64,000 nucleotides of DNA from Haemonchus contortus (lineage: Eukaryota > Nematoda > Chromadorea > Rhabditida > Trichostrongylidae), in the NCBI GenBank assembly GCA_000469685.2, contig LS997562.1:4781515-4845514 (forward strand). The letters are read 5' to 3'. Of the stretch, positions 11,521 to 23,628 are shown piece after piece (within the stretch, counting starts at the first letter, position 1; every line of letters begins with the position of its first letter). A program made the translations under genes and the position numbers. The notes under the pieces were generated by a model that worked only from the letters and a program-made list of their open reading frames with translations, was not told where the DNA came from and did not search any database.

Positions 11521-13795
11521 TCATCCATCAGACGGGATTGATTAACGCCCCAAGACTCTAAAAGCTTACACAACAAGTAGCTTTCGGGTTTCGTTTACTA
11601 AAACGAAAGAAACGACAGGTGGTAAAAGAACACCTCAGGGAACGAGTCTTTCCGAAGTCTTTCTGGTAGGAAACCTGAAGAAACCTTGACTGAGAACTGG
11701 TAGATCTCATAGAGGAAGATGACCATAGTGGGTTTGATCGGGTTGTTACCTATACGCTTTTATAACAGCACCCCAGCTATGTCACTGTGACCTTATGACA
11801 CATCTGAATAAACAAAAAACAAGCGCTGTACAAACCAACTCATACGCCCAGTCGTCGACAAAATCACTGATCAAAGCTCTTCTATGGTCAACTGCTGACC
11901 AAAAAACCAGGTCCGGCATTTGAGATTTCATCATAGATGATAATGGGGGAAGATTTTGAGTTCAGTGGAAAATATTTCGGTAACAATGAAGGGAAATTTT
12001 AATTTTCAACGAAATAATCAATGATATCGATGTTAAATATTATTGACGAAAGCATTAGTCACTGACCAGAGTCCGAAGGTGTTTAGACGGTTCCTGAACG
12101 GTCATAAACTGCGTGAATCATTCTGTCTGTCAAGTACGGCTCCACCCGTCACGACTTCTTTATGATTCACATCTCCTTGCTAATAATTAAGAAAATGGCT
12201 CCAATGAAGAAAGGAACATAACTACAAAGTGAAGTAAACCAAGCTGATTCCGCTACTGATCAGGATGTCGTCTTGGTCACCTTACGCCTCTGCTCGTGCA
12301 GAATCTTGAGCAATAGGTTAACCACTAGCTTTCTTGTAAGTGGCTCTTGTAGGCTCCAGAATCTCATCGTCATCGGTTTTCCTGCTATCTCGTTCTTCTA
12401 CATCTAAGTCCGTCCTTTGTCCCTATAAGGTCGATCTAGACGACTTCTTTCGGTACATGGAACTTCCCGGGTTCCTCATGAAAAATTTGTATTTGCGTGA
12501 TTTGTATACTCTTCCATGTTTTATGGAGAAATTTGGTTGTTGAAATGAGTATCGAGGGAAGTTCAGTGTTAGGATTGTGGCCCTCCTCGCGGTGTGCTGT
12601 TTACCGGCTGGAGCGCCATGAAACTACTGCGACGACCCTTTACCGAGGCGTCGTTATAGGCTTGATTCTACTAATACTTATACTGTCATTGTACTTTCTA
12701 CTCTCCATTTCAATGTACAGAGATCATTTAAGGTACGTAGGAAGTATGGGAACGACATCCCAGGAACGGGAACAAGGTTCTACTAGTAATTTGTCTAGGG
12801 GTCCTGATTTGGAAACCTCGTGGCGATACAAAGCAGCTAAGTGGCTAGCCCTCATCTGCTCCTTGTCCTAACCCTAAATCTTTTTTGATGCGCGTGCATG
12901 TAGGTGATTGAGCACGGATGTATGTATTCGAATGAGATTGCGCCATGAAATGAAATATGTCGTCTGTGAAATTCGCCTGCGTCCGTTTCATTCTGCTTCA
13001 TTCCAAGGTCACTATAGGGGCTTGGAGCGAGTTCCCGAGCCAAAATTTCTTTTCTGGCTACGACATTTGTTGCGTTCAATGGCTTGAAAAAGTGGAATGC
13101 CATGTCGCGTCAATTTTTCACAAAGTGTAATTCTTTGTAGTGGTTTAATCAATCAAAAACAGTGTTGAATAGAGAATTATTTGTTCATTCGAAGATTTTG
13201 TCTAGATAAACGTTTGACTTCATAGAACCCGACACAATAAGCTGTGAACAATTTTAAGGAATCAAAAAGCTTGCTCATAAAGAAGCGTAGCTGTCATTTG
13301 ACCCGCTATGAGTTGCGCCATGCATACGCTTTAAATCTGAAACCATCATATGCACTACGGAAACTTGCGCTGTCTGGCAAGACACCGCTTTTGCCCTTTG
13401 TGTCATTGATCGGAGTCGACCATGATATCTGATATCGGATAGAAAGCGAGGGCGTGGCGTAAACCGAAATCTATTCTGTCACAAACATCTTCAGATGCCC
13501 ATTTTCACATTTCATTTTCTTCTACTCAATTGATGCCAATTGGAGCCAGACCTGTCAGATTGGGATAGAATCAGTCCTATTCGCGGTGGAGGTTCAGAGC
13601 AGAACTTCGACTCTTCAACGTTGCTTCCTTGAAACCCACTTCATCTTCGGAACAAGTATAATATACCTGCGGCAAATTCTATGCTCTGTTCCTGGCTCTT
13701 AATCACTAGCACAACGAAAGTTTTTGTAGTGCGAGGTCGTCCTGTGCGCTGATGGAGTGCTCCATATTTTTTTGGAGCACAAAAATCCATCTTAC
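11521..13795. other. Intergenic, duplicated non-coding DNA
   Basis: Collinear in parts with 26780-27440 and 30060-31249. The AATAAACAAAAAACAAGCGCTG tract core (shown here by its 5' half AATAAACAAAAAACAAGC) is strictly kept in both blocks. The open frame at 12497-12871 contains a hydrophobic stretch, but stops and indels in the second block speak against a gene. Confidence 0.4.
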
Positions 13796-13921
13796 TTGAT
13801 TGATAGCGTGTGTTTGACCAGCGTAAAGCACGACACGAAGGGCTTTCATCTGAAATAAGGGCGTTCGAAAGGTCTTGGGCAGGAAGAGTGAGTCACTCAC
13901 CTCAGAGGCTGTGAACGTCAC
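13796..13921 (-). other. Conserved island, possible mini-exons on the - strand (block 1)
   Basis: This 126-bp stretch is much better conserved between blocks (counterpart 31250-31375) than its surroundings. Read on the - strand it gives two splice-bracketed pieces: 13901-13921 (VTFTASE, flanked by CAG and GTGAGT) and 13796-13849 (MKALRVVLYAGQTHAINQ, flanked by TTATTTCAG and GTAAGA). The 51-bp stretch between them is also open and in frame. I do not recognise the peptide. It could be the remnant of a gene, a tiny gene or a regulatory element. Confidence 0.35.
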
Positions 13922-14284
13922 CTGTCAATCGTCGCAGTTCATATGCCACCTAGACTACCATTGATGCCTACCCTGAAAAAGGGTTTGCTGGTTCACGAGG
14001 TACTAGGGTAACGCGGTAACAATCTCGAGATTCGCTGGAGGTTCCCACGAAAATTTCAAAGTTCCGGAATCACCACCCGGGATCACCCGGTGCTGGTGGC
14101 AAGCTCATCGAACTCCAGATCGATCATTAGGGGTTGAAAACACTCAGTGAGAAAGGGGTCTGCGAAAATGGAAGCTCCGGCTTTTACATCCTCTGAATAG
14201 GGCATTTCCTGCGACAGGTCGAACACGCTTCCAAATATGTTGACATTCCAAAATGAAGTAGCTTTCTTGGCGCACTCCGATGTT

Positions 14285-15060
14285 GATTTTGCAGATGGCC
14301 AATAACATGTTATCGAATCATTTTCACAATTTTATGTAGCTCTGAACAATCCCATTTTACATGTAGTTACGTTTTTCAACATATGGTAACCATTCCGCCT
14401 GCCATTCTCCCACTTCCGTAGAAATTACACAGGCCGACTTTTTCAGGGAGAGGGAACTGCTCGAGACTAGTCCTACTTTACACAATTGACGATTCATTCA
14501 ATGTACCTCCATTACAGTTTACACGAGGACATCATTTCTCATCGTCAATTCGGTGACTTCCCTTCTCCCAAACTCTGGTGGGCGAGTTGTATTGTTTATT
14601 TTGTTTCAGTACAGGAAATGACCATAAGAGAAGCTGCTTGTCTTCACTACCTATTAAAATCGCTGAATTTATACTTTTCCCCGAAGCAGAGCTCACGACC
14701 GAAGAAAGCGCAAGGGACGCCGTCGGATCGAAAAGCGACCTAAATGGGGCGTATTAAGGGCCTCAAAACAGTCTTATCCACGTACCTTCCATGCAGCTCT
14801 TGTGGTCACATTGAAGCTTTGTAATTCGCTGAATACGATGATTTTCGCGTTTTCTTCGCTAGTTTTACCTTTACTTGGGTCTACAGGGTAATAAGTCTAT
14901 AGATTCAGCAGGATTTCGGGTATTTGTAGCTTATGCATGCCTTTAGCAGCAAAGAGTCAAGCGAATTGATCCTAATCATGAAAGTTTGCTAGAATTTTCC
15001 ATAAAAACCTTGGGACTTTAAATCTGATTTTCGGAGCATATTAGAATTTCTATAATTTTT
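14285..15060. other. Near-identical non-coding tract shared with 31750-32520
   Basis: Over roughly 770 bp I see only about two differences from the block 2 counterpart, whereas sequence immediately to the left (14220-14285) differs at roughly one base in six and sequence to the right has several indels. The open frame at 14486-14743 is identical in both blocks for this reason and need not be coding. A recent gene conversion is the simplest reading. Confidence 0.6.
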
Positions 15061-15604
15061 GACTTATCAAAATTCTCACTAAAAATTTCTGATCATTTTT
15101 AATTCCGAGCAAACTAGGAATGTACGAAACACTGACACCTGGCATTTGGTCTGAAATTCCCAATTCTGAAGCAATATGGTTATGATTGATACATTCTTCC
15201 TCGGAAATGAGGGAACTTTCACCGTAATTAAAAGATGGAATGTCGACTTCGACATAAGTCACAGTGATTCATTTCAGAATTAAACCATGAATGCAATAAC
15301 ACCCCATCGATCGTAAAAGGATTCCCACTCATATTAGTAATCACTTTGCCCACGGGGCAGAGCTGTTGGGTGGAAAACATGCAATAGAGGCAAGCAGAAG
15401 TATTGAGTAGAGAGTAGGACCACCATCGAAAGTCATTTTCTTGAACGAGCTGTTCGATCTTATTTCCAAAGAAGATTTCCGTCTATAGACTTTTAATGAT
15501 GGTGATCCGAAAAGGAATTGGTCGAATATAATAAACTCTTTCTTAAGATGAAAGCGAAATTCACGCTTCTATTATTACTGGAGATATTTTTTGATCTTTT
15601 TTTT

Positions 15605-16412
15605 CGGCTGAAGTTGGGGCAGGGTGAAAGAGAATGAGGGAAAGGAGAGCAAGGAATGATGAAAAAACTAAGTTTCAAATGGGTTGGCAATTCAATTGGT
15701 TACCATTCGATGGTTTTAAAAATATTACACCTCAGAACGATTTCTCCCCTTTGTAGAGCAGAATAAATTACAGGGAGAATTCTTATTCAAAAGTTCTGCC
15801 TGCCATATTGCCAAAATGACCAACCATGCTCTTGTTGTGATGGATTTTAGCAGCGCCCACAGCCCGCCCTTTTTTCAAAACATGATTTTACAAGCTTTTT
15901 TTCTCGGAAGGACCAAAGTTCCGGCGAGCCTTTTCTTATGTTATACACCTCTGCAGCGAGAATTTGAGAATCACAAATAATAGGGATTAGGGATACATGT
16001 TTAACAAAAAGTTCCGGTGAAGACTGACTGGTGGGCTGGTTGTTTTGTTTTTAGTTTTGTAAATAAGTTGTTTTGTAAGCAGATTAATTAGTTGTTTGGA
16101 AAAAAGAAGTCAGGAAAAGAAAATGGATGGATCACTTTGTCTGGACAGCCCTCCTTCTGAATAATGGAAACTTGTACTTGGAGGAGATACAGCGACTCTG
16201 AAACCTTGATGCCGTACTAACGAACAAAAAATGAGCAAACTTTGGCGAATGGTATTTTGAGCAATGATCTTTGTAGAGTGAAGAACCATGGTGAAAAGGC
16301 TACTTCAGAACTCCGATTCGGTCGCAGTTATGGCGGTTGGGGCTACCGTTCGATACTAACTCGATAGAAGAAAGCTGTCAAGAAGTTACTGAGGAAGACC
16401 GCCGGGCTGGCG
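15605..16412 (-). repeat. Inverted copy of 220-765 at the duplication junction
   Basis: Reads as the reverse complement of the upstream segment 220-765 with substitutions. It ends abruptly at 16412 (GCCGGGCTGGCG), after which unc-29 exon 3 sequence begins (TACTTATCAATGTG). It therefore fills the spacer between block 1 and block 2 and replaces the promoter and first exons that copy 2 should have. Contains no recognisable gene. Confidence 0.75.
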
Positions 16413-18198
16413 TACTTATCAATGTGGTAAGTAAAATTGAATTTTTTTTTGAATTGCCATACTCTACCACACCTAACAAATTGCCATCTTTTCCAACTTG
16501 GGAACGAGAGGCTCATTGAGCTTGTTTTCTGAGAGCTTTTCCTATGGCTCTAAGCAATTTCACCATTTTATAGTTTATGAAGTAAGCGTGCAGCTTTTTC
16601 ATTCGAGTAGCCAGAACAATAGACCTCTTCGAATAAACATTAAATCTCAAGTAGGCTTTCATGTCTTAAAAAATCATGAAGCGCTCGAATTATTGGCTGT
16701 CGTCCTCTGAAAGCCTATCATATGCTTCTATTACATCTATCTGATAGAGCCCTACTTTGCAGTACACAAGGATCCTCCTACACTGTAGGAATAATTCATT
16801 CTTTTCATACTCTCACAAAGTCTGCTTTGGTTTCCAATGAATTTATACGGTATAGGGGTTGAAATCGGTTATGTAGCCTTGCGAAAGGTAGTGTCCTTTT
16901 TTCACTGCTCCTTTCTCTCGCCGATTTAAGAAGAACCGGAATTCTCAAAGAAATCCAGTGCATTTTTTTAACTCCATTCACTATGTACCCTGCTTAATAG
17001 CTGTTGTTGTACGGTTGTTTGTCAGATTGCTTGTTTTCAGGATGAAAAAGATCAAGTAATGCATACAAATGTGTGGTTAACATTGGTATGTCATTCAATC
17101 ACATTTTTACAATTTCTTTAGTTTCTTATAGTGCACAGTTTAGAAATGGCACGATTTTCAAATGCGTTGGAACCCAGTGAAATATGGAGAAATCCGACAG
17201 ATTCGAGTCCAACCGGACAAAGTATGGCTACCTGATATCGTCCTTTTCAACAAGTATGTCCTTAATACCTACTCATATATCTTTTTATTCGTAAAATGTT
17301 TAATTGGGTCCCGGTAGAAACGGTAAAAGAAAAAACTATCCCAGTTTCTATCACTCATGAAAACTTTTTGTGAAAATCATCCCTTCAAGCGGTACAATCG
17401 TCCATGTAATCTCAGCGTAATGGGTCGTAAAAATGAGATGGGACCTTACTAAGAGTCATGTGCCGTAATAAGGCCCCTATTTTTTGTCCGCAGAAAAGCT
17501 GTTGTTTGTTGACTCAGTTCTTGTTAGTTACAGTTATTTTTCCCAGTTTCATCTATTTCTACTTTCCTTTTTTCAGCGCTGATGGTAATTACGAGGTATC
17601 ATTCATGTGCAATGTGGTCATAAATCATCTGGGCGATATGCTGTGGGTACCGCCGGCAATCTACAAGAGCTCATGCATCATAGGTAATTCAGAACTTTTC
17701 AAATACTAAGAGTATCGGATTCAAAAACGTCCATATCGGCTTGTTAGAATCACAGAAGACCTTATTCGATCAAAGAATAGAACAGGGGGTCTTCTGGACT
17801 TCCGTCTGCATTTTTTCGGCTGTTCTTGGTCGTAGGGCTCTCAAAACCTGCATATTACAGATGTGGAGTTTTTCCCGTTCGACGAACAAGTGTGTACGTT
17901 GGTGTTCGGATCATGGACGGTGAGTACTCTGAGGGTTTAGATTGAAGGTGCCAATAACGTGCTGATCGATCCGTTTGTAGTACAACGAAAACGAAATCAA
18001 ACTGGAGTTCGAACAAGCAGAATGGGTAGATCTGTCAGAATATGCACCGTCTTCTATATGGGATGTAATGGACGCTCCTGCATCACTAGTCAACAAACGG
18101 AGTCGAATTGAATTCCAAGTGAGAATAAGGTCTGTGTAGATTCAATTTTATTGCTCTCAGTCGTTCCCTTACAATGGAAATATTACAGCATCGTAAAG

Positions 18199-18667
18199 TT
18201 AAAGGCACAGTTCACGATGACAATGTTTTCCAAGATTTCTCCCATAGATAGACCTGTGACCTCCCACAATAGCCCAAGGGAAGCTGCCGGGTCAATAAAC
18301 GATTTCGACCTTGCGTAAGAAGGGCTCCAAAACCGGCTCAGCCGTCGTTCACCCAAAGGCGGACGAGTTCTCATGGCGCTGTACAGACTGTAAAGTTTGA
18401 ACCGTTCGCACCAGGACGCGCACGTCTCACGCAGGCAACTTACTGGAGATCGCTGTACGCAATGACACACATTCGGACATCTCGTCCAAATACCCCTTTC
18501 ATGCAACTTTTGTTGTCAGATTGTCGTCCAACCCCTTTTTAAAGCCTCATATCTCTCAGAGTAAGCCGATTTTCGCCTTTTCTCCACCACCTTTGCACTA
18601 CTCTGAACTATCCCTCCCATTTATTATTTTAGAACCAGATACCTCAAGAATATCGTGAACTTTGCCT
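18199..18667. mobile_element. MITE in copy 2 intron 8 (duplicate of 4621-5089)
   Basis: Same inverted ends and same intron as in copy 1, with few substitutions, so it was copied with the block rather than inserted independently. Confidence 0.75.
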
Positions 18668-20890
18668 CGATTATTGCGAATAGGATTGTAAGCAAAACTT
18701 GCAGTTTTGAGCGAATCACTCAGTTTTTTCTGTTGGCAGGAGGAAAACACTCTTCTATACTGTCGTGCTCATTATCCCTACTGTGCTAATGGCTTTTCTC
18801 AGTATGGCAGTGTTCTTTCTTCCAACAGATTCCGGTGAGCTTTCGAAAAAGTATTTGATTTACTTAAGTGAACTTAAATAGTTCAGTTTCTCAACTTTCG
18901 GTTTTGAATGCGGTTGCAATGACAATTGTCTCGGCTCCCACCCTAAGCTCGACCCTACCAAAGCAGGGGAGATCGTGAAGTACGGTACTTGATAAAGAGT
19001 CGAAGAAAAGCAGCAAGAACCATCTAATTAGCCAACTTGTGGAAAGTGAGTAAACGATGGATCTGTGATGGAATCGCTGTCGGAGTTACTTAGGATCGGT
19101 TTTTGTAGTGGCTTGTGCTGGAAGTTCTCCTTTCAGTGAAATTCTCGAGTGGTTAGAAGCCGATAAGGACATCTCCTCCTTTCCCATCGGCTCAAAGCTC
19201 ATAGCATCTGTTTCGTTGGCAGATAGAACCCAGAACTTGTCCGAATTCGTGAAAGAAAAAGTGAAACTAGGTGTTTTTGAAAGTCACAGACAATTTTACA
19301 GCCGGTTTTCACGAGAAAAGTAAAAGTGAACTTTTTACAGGCGAAAAGATGACATTAACGATTTCTGTGCTTCTTTCCATTGTTGTCTTTCTGCTACTGG
19401 TTTCCAAAATCCTTCCACCAACATCTAGCACCATACCACTGATGGCAAAGTCAGTGAACTGCCCAAGTCTCCTCTCACACTATTCACTAAACTCAGAAAT
19501 CGATTTTCTAGGTATCTTCTGCTCACATTCGTGCTCAACGTCATCACTATCCTAGTTACTGTGATCATAATTAATGTCTATTTTCGTGGTCCAACCACAC
19601 ATCGAATGCCGAAATGGGTACGAAAGCTATTTCTCGAGGTACGTCTCGGACCTACACCAGGTCGCGCCTTTTCCTTTTTGATCCTTCTGGTCAATTCTCT
19701 GGCAGCCCAGTTGGTGGTGGATTAGGGACGGCACCCACTGTGCTTGCTTGGGACACTTAAATGTCCTCCTTTTTTTCAGTGGATGCCTCATGCAATGTGC
19801 ATGCAACGACCGGAATCCCAAGTGAGAAAACCGATACCTGAACCTGCACCGCCTGAAATCACTCAATTACCCGGTTTGGGACGTTTCACCATCAACCCGG
19901 CCGAGCATCATCCATTCTGTCCAAGTGCTGACGAAAAGTAAGTCTACCAGTTCTACTTCTTCGTGACTCGATTACTTTAAGTCCCTTATGCTTTCTCAGG
20001 GAGGGTGCCAAATGAGCGTATGTATCTGACTCGTGCTCACGAGGTTGTGGAAAGAAGGATATACCCAATGCTCAGTCAAACTTTATAGAACCGCATCACC
20101 AAAGACGTTGAACTGCGCGATGGAGCTGACTACACGGGATCCTCAATTGTCATCATATTATCCTCTGTCTGCCGATGCCCTTCGAGCCATTGACGCCATT
20201 GACTACATCACGGAACATCTCAAACACGACGAGGAACATAAAATGGTAGGTTAACAGCTTCACTTACTAATTATGTCCGCCATAACACTTCTTCGGTAGT
20301 CCATTCCTCGAGAGGTCCACACCATTAGTAAACCTGTGAACCCCCAAAGTATGGTAGTAGGTAGTTGCCTCAAACCAGTTCATAGCTCTTAAATGAATCT
20401 CAAAGAACTGCCATCAAAACGGAAGTACAGCAGCAAAAGCAGGGTCATCCATGTTGTCAGGGAGGATGCTCTCATCCGTACGACTCTCGAAACGTTTGAT
20501 CACTTCATTGCCGGGAGAATTCTAATGTCGACGATGAGCAAAACGGCCATTTCTGGCAAGGTTTAGTACGCCAACAAGATCAGGGGTGCGCCAACTTGCC
20601 CAGTGCGAATTCCATGTAGTCCTTACCTGATGCCACCAAACCTAGACTGACGGAACTTACCTTCTACTGTCATTGTAGGTTTGATTTTTACAGTATCGAG
20701 ACGACTGGAAATATGTGGCAATGATTATTGATCGATTATTGCTGTATGTCTTCTTCGGCATTACCGTTGGTGGTACATGTGGTATACTATTCAGTGCACC
20801 GTATGTGTTCCAAGGTAAGGATGGATTACGGTAATATCTCGAAAGATCAAGAATAGCCTAGATTATCCAATAGGAGAAATTCAAGCATAC

Positions 20891-21385
20891 TTAAAGGTTC
20901 AGCTCACGATAGAAATGGTTTCTGAGATTTCCCTATACTATGAGTTCGAGACTCCTTCTTATGACATGCCACTTGTCGTTATAAAGACGAAAAACGTCCT
21001 GGATAGGGCACAACAACGACCCAGAGATTGTATCGTGTGAATGCCACACCCCTAGTAGACGAATTTCAACGGCTTTGTAGAGGCTGCACCATTCACAAGG
21101 GAACCAATGTAGGATGTTCAAACAACTTGTTTGACCTACTGCGACAGTGAAAGGCAATTCTGGACAGTTATGGTTTGATGTAGTCAGCTCTTGGCACGAT
21201 GGGAGTAAGTAAAATCTCGTCCAAAAACCCCTCGCATGCCATGCTTGTTGCTGTGATCTCGTACAACCTTCACTTCCACTACTTTTAGAAAGCCTGAAGT
21301 AAACGGATTTTCTCGCCTTTACATCGACTTTACCGCTTTCAACGTGGAAAGGGTACCCTAAAATTATCGTGAACTATGCCTTTAA
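20891..21385. mobile_element. MITE, TTAA-flanked, insertion specific to copy 2
   Basis: Begins CTTAAAGGTTCAGCTCACGAT and ends ATCGTGAACTATGCCTTTAAG (18-base TIR-like ends). Copy 1 has the empty site near 7255 (CATACTTAGGAAAG). The outermost bases read TTAA on both sides, as for piggyBac-type target duplications. Confidence 0.7.
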
Positions 21386-21540
21386 GGGACTACTGTAGGC
21401 TAGGAAGCAGAGCTTTATTTTCAAAAAGACCGTTATATAATAGTGTCAATAAGGAGATTGTCAGTATCCTATCGGAGCTTCTTCCACCTTTGCATGGCCT
21501 AAAAAATCAGCGCCATGGAAGAATCCGCTGACTAACTTGA

Positions 21541-22202
21541 TTTAAAGGCACGGTTCACGATAAAAATGGTATCGCAGATTTGCACATGGTATGAATTCGC
21601 GGCCCCCTCTGATACCATATGTGCCGGAATGAGGTCCAAAAACATTCTGGGTAGGGCACAATAAGGGGCCGGAGAGTGAAGCACGGTCAGCCTCCGCCCC
21701 CTGCTAGGCTGACTACGAAATCTAATTGCCGTTCACCATTTTCGCATTGGAGCAACATTAGTGAGAAATCATTAAGCTAATCGACCGCCTCCTACTGGTA
21801 ATATTATAGTATTCGGCTGCATTCCTACTATTCGACTAATATTCTACTCTATTCTGTTCTATTTAATTATTCTCAACCGTCGTCGAAAGGTCGAAAATTG
21901 AATCTGCTCAATAACTCAGCTAAATATCAGCAGCAGAATAAATAATATTAACAAAGAAGCCAAAATCAGCTGCTTAGGTGCTTTAAGCGCAGTTGCAGAC
22001 ATTACGTCTACTCGTATACTCGAAAGTACCCTTAACCACAGTTTTTTGGCTGTGAAACTCGTCCAACCCCCCTTTTCTCTTCTTTTTCGGAGCTTTGTAT
22101 TCCTTTCGGAGTATCTGGTTTTTGACGAGAAATGATAGGCCGTACCTATCATTTTTCGTCAGAAACCGGATACCCCAAAATTATCGTGAACTGTGCCTTT
22201 AA
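21541..22202. mobile_element. Longer MITE of the same family, with internal hairpin
   Basis: Ends TTTAAAGGCACGGTTCACGA and ATCGTGAACTGTGCCTTTAA; TTAA on both sides. Absent from copy 1 intron 14. Near its right end lies a strong hairpin (22111-22173, arms about 29 nt with three mismatches, loop CCGTA). No transposase frame. Confidence 0.65.
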
Positions 22203-23628
22203 GAAACAATAGCGTACATTAGGGCATAGAACCTGCTTCTGTAGGTTCTACCTGGGCGTCATGGCTGTGGGACTTGAGGGTTTTCTTTACCTCTTCCTTC
22301 CATTTTCAGGTGTCAATCAGCGTGCCGTGCTGGACCGGCTGATCGATCTGTACAAAAGTGGCGGAAATCGTGATTAATTTTTAAATGGCGTTAGTTACTC
22401 ACTCAACCTTCTACAAATTATACACATCATCTACCTGTCCTCATAGTAGTTGGGAATGCTCCATTCATTTTGGAAACGGATGAAAATGAGTGAAGCTCTA
22501 GCGGTAAACAATCCAAGTCAAGTTTCGGCCTTATTTTCGCCATTAATTCAGATTTATAGAATCTTTTGACTGCGAATTCGACCACATTAGTGGCCAAAAA
22601 GGAATCAAGTCTCTTGGACAGCTTTGGCAGCAGTTAACCAGTCCCTGTAGTATGGACAAGTGATGAGTTTAAAAGGCATCGATTTGATACCTGGGCTCTA
22701 CAAATGGTAACGGTGCTGCCTTCTCTCACCTCCGGTCGGTCTAGGAAATCAGGATAAGTTATTATAGATATCATGAATGTATTAGTTCAAAATAGAGGCT
22801 GCCACCATTGTCATAAGGTCATCCTGTTTTTAAATCAGCACGGTGTGAGGCTCCGCTTGACTTTTTTTTGTTTACCTTATAATTGTAGAGTACCTTTGAA
22901 AAGGACAACGACAAGTTTGTTATTGAGTCTCCCATAATCACCACTGTGTAGCCCTTCGTTGAGTCAGTACCTAATGTTCATTTTCCCGTGATTATTCAAT
23001 ACGGGTGATTGATTTAATGATTTGAAATTGCTTGCTTTGAAATAAAACCTTATATGAATTAAGTGTAACGTATTTTCCAAGAATGTAGCCCTGGAGAAGC
23101 AAAAAATATATCTTTCGAGCCCACTCCCACACCCTAACGCCTCACTACCTTGTATCTAGATTGTCCCAGGAGAGTACGCTTGCGGCCAGGCAGGAAGACT
23201 TTGCAGTTATTAGCATCTTGCACTGAATTTCCAACTCTACGCAGTCATTCGGATAGGATTCACTCCCTCAGACTAGCTGAAAGGGAGTTCCTGCAAGGGA
23301 TCTATGTGAGCCTAATAGGGTGGTCAACGGCTATTGCTCCACTTTCTTTCCGAAGTTATAGGATGTTGCAGAAAATTTCGACAGCAGTACCTGATGATTA
23401 AGGTATTAACTCGATGTGGCCCAAACTGTAGAAATTTCTAAATTCCTATTTCAACCTTGAAATCACACACATGACCCAAACAGAGAACCATTCCATTGAC
23501 CAGGAATTTACTTCTCTTTTCACTTACCTAATCGCCCTTCTGCAGAAGGGCTGACGGTTACTTCTTAGAAAATATTGTCGGCACAGTTAGCGAGAGCCAA
23601 AGGAGCGTAGAAGTGAGAGCTGAGACAT

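Larger units (their letters stand above)
2832..15590 (+). repeat. Segmental duplication, block 1
   Basis: This block contains unc-29 from the end of exon 3, two abf genes and downstream non-coding DNA. It matches block 2 (16413-33105) in order and orientation, except for insertions specific to one block (MITEs at 20891-22202 and the Penelope-like element in block 2; a tRNA-like SINE at 11290-11515 in block 1). Identity is uneven by eye: some tracts are nearly identical, others clearly lower. The left edge falls inside exon 3 of copy 1; the right edge lies near 15590/33105, where the sequences part. Confidence 0.85.
16413..22377 (+). pseudogene. unc-29: UNC-29-like subunit, copy 2, 5'-truncated
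   Basis: Exons 4-15 match copy 1 exactly in length and phase: 17041-17085, 17144-17253, 17577-17683, 17861-17919, 17981-18129, 18740-18834, 19341-19449, 19512-19638, 19780-19937, 20089-20245, 20694-20814, 22310-22377, with no internal stop. Exon 3 survives only as its last 14 bases (16413-16426). Signal peptide, N-terminal helix and the start codon are missing, and the upstream DNA is the inverted spacer. Without them a surface receptor subunit cannot be made in the normal way, so I call it a pseudogene, though a young one. The exon 8 donor is GTCTGT where copy 1 has GTCAGT. Intron 14 is enlarged by two MITEs (20891-21385 and 21541-22202). A new 5' exon further upstream cannot be ruled out; RNA evidence would decide. 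Confidence 0.8.

Noticed and set aside
12497..12871. Frame with a hydrophobic segment, possible membrane protein
   Set aside because: The counterpart in block 2 (30060-30260) has stops and indels, and no family is recognisable.
14486..14743. 85-codon frame identical in both blocks (also at 31953-32210)
   Set aside because: The whole surrounding non-coding tract is nearly identical at the DNA level, so identity of the peptide is not evidence of coding.
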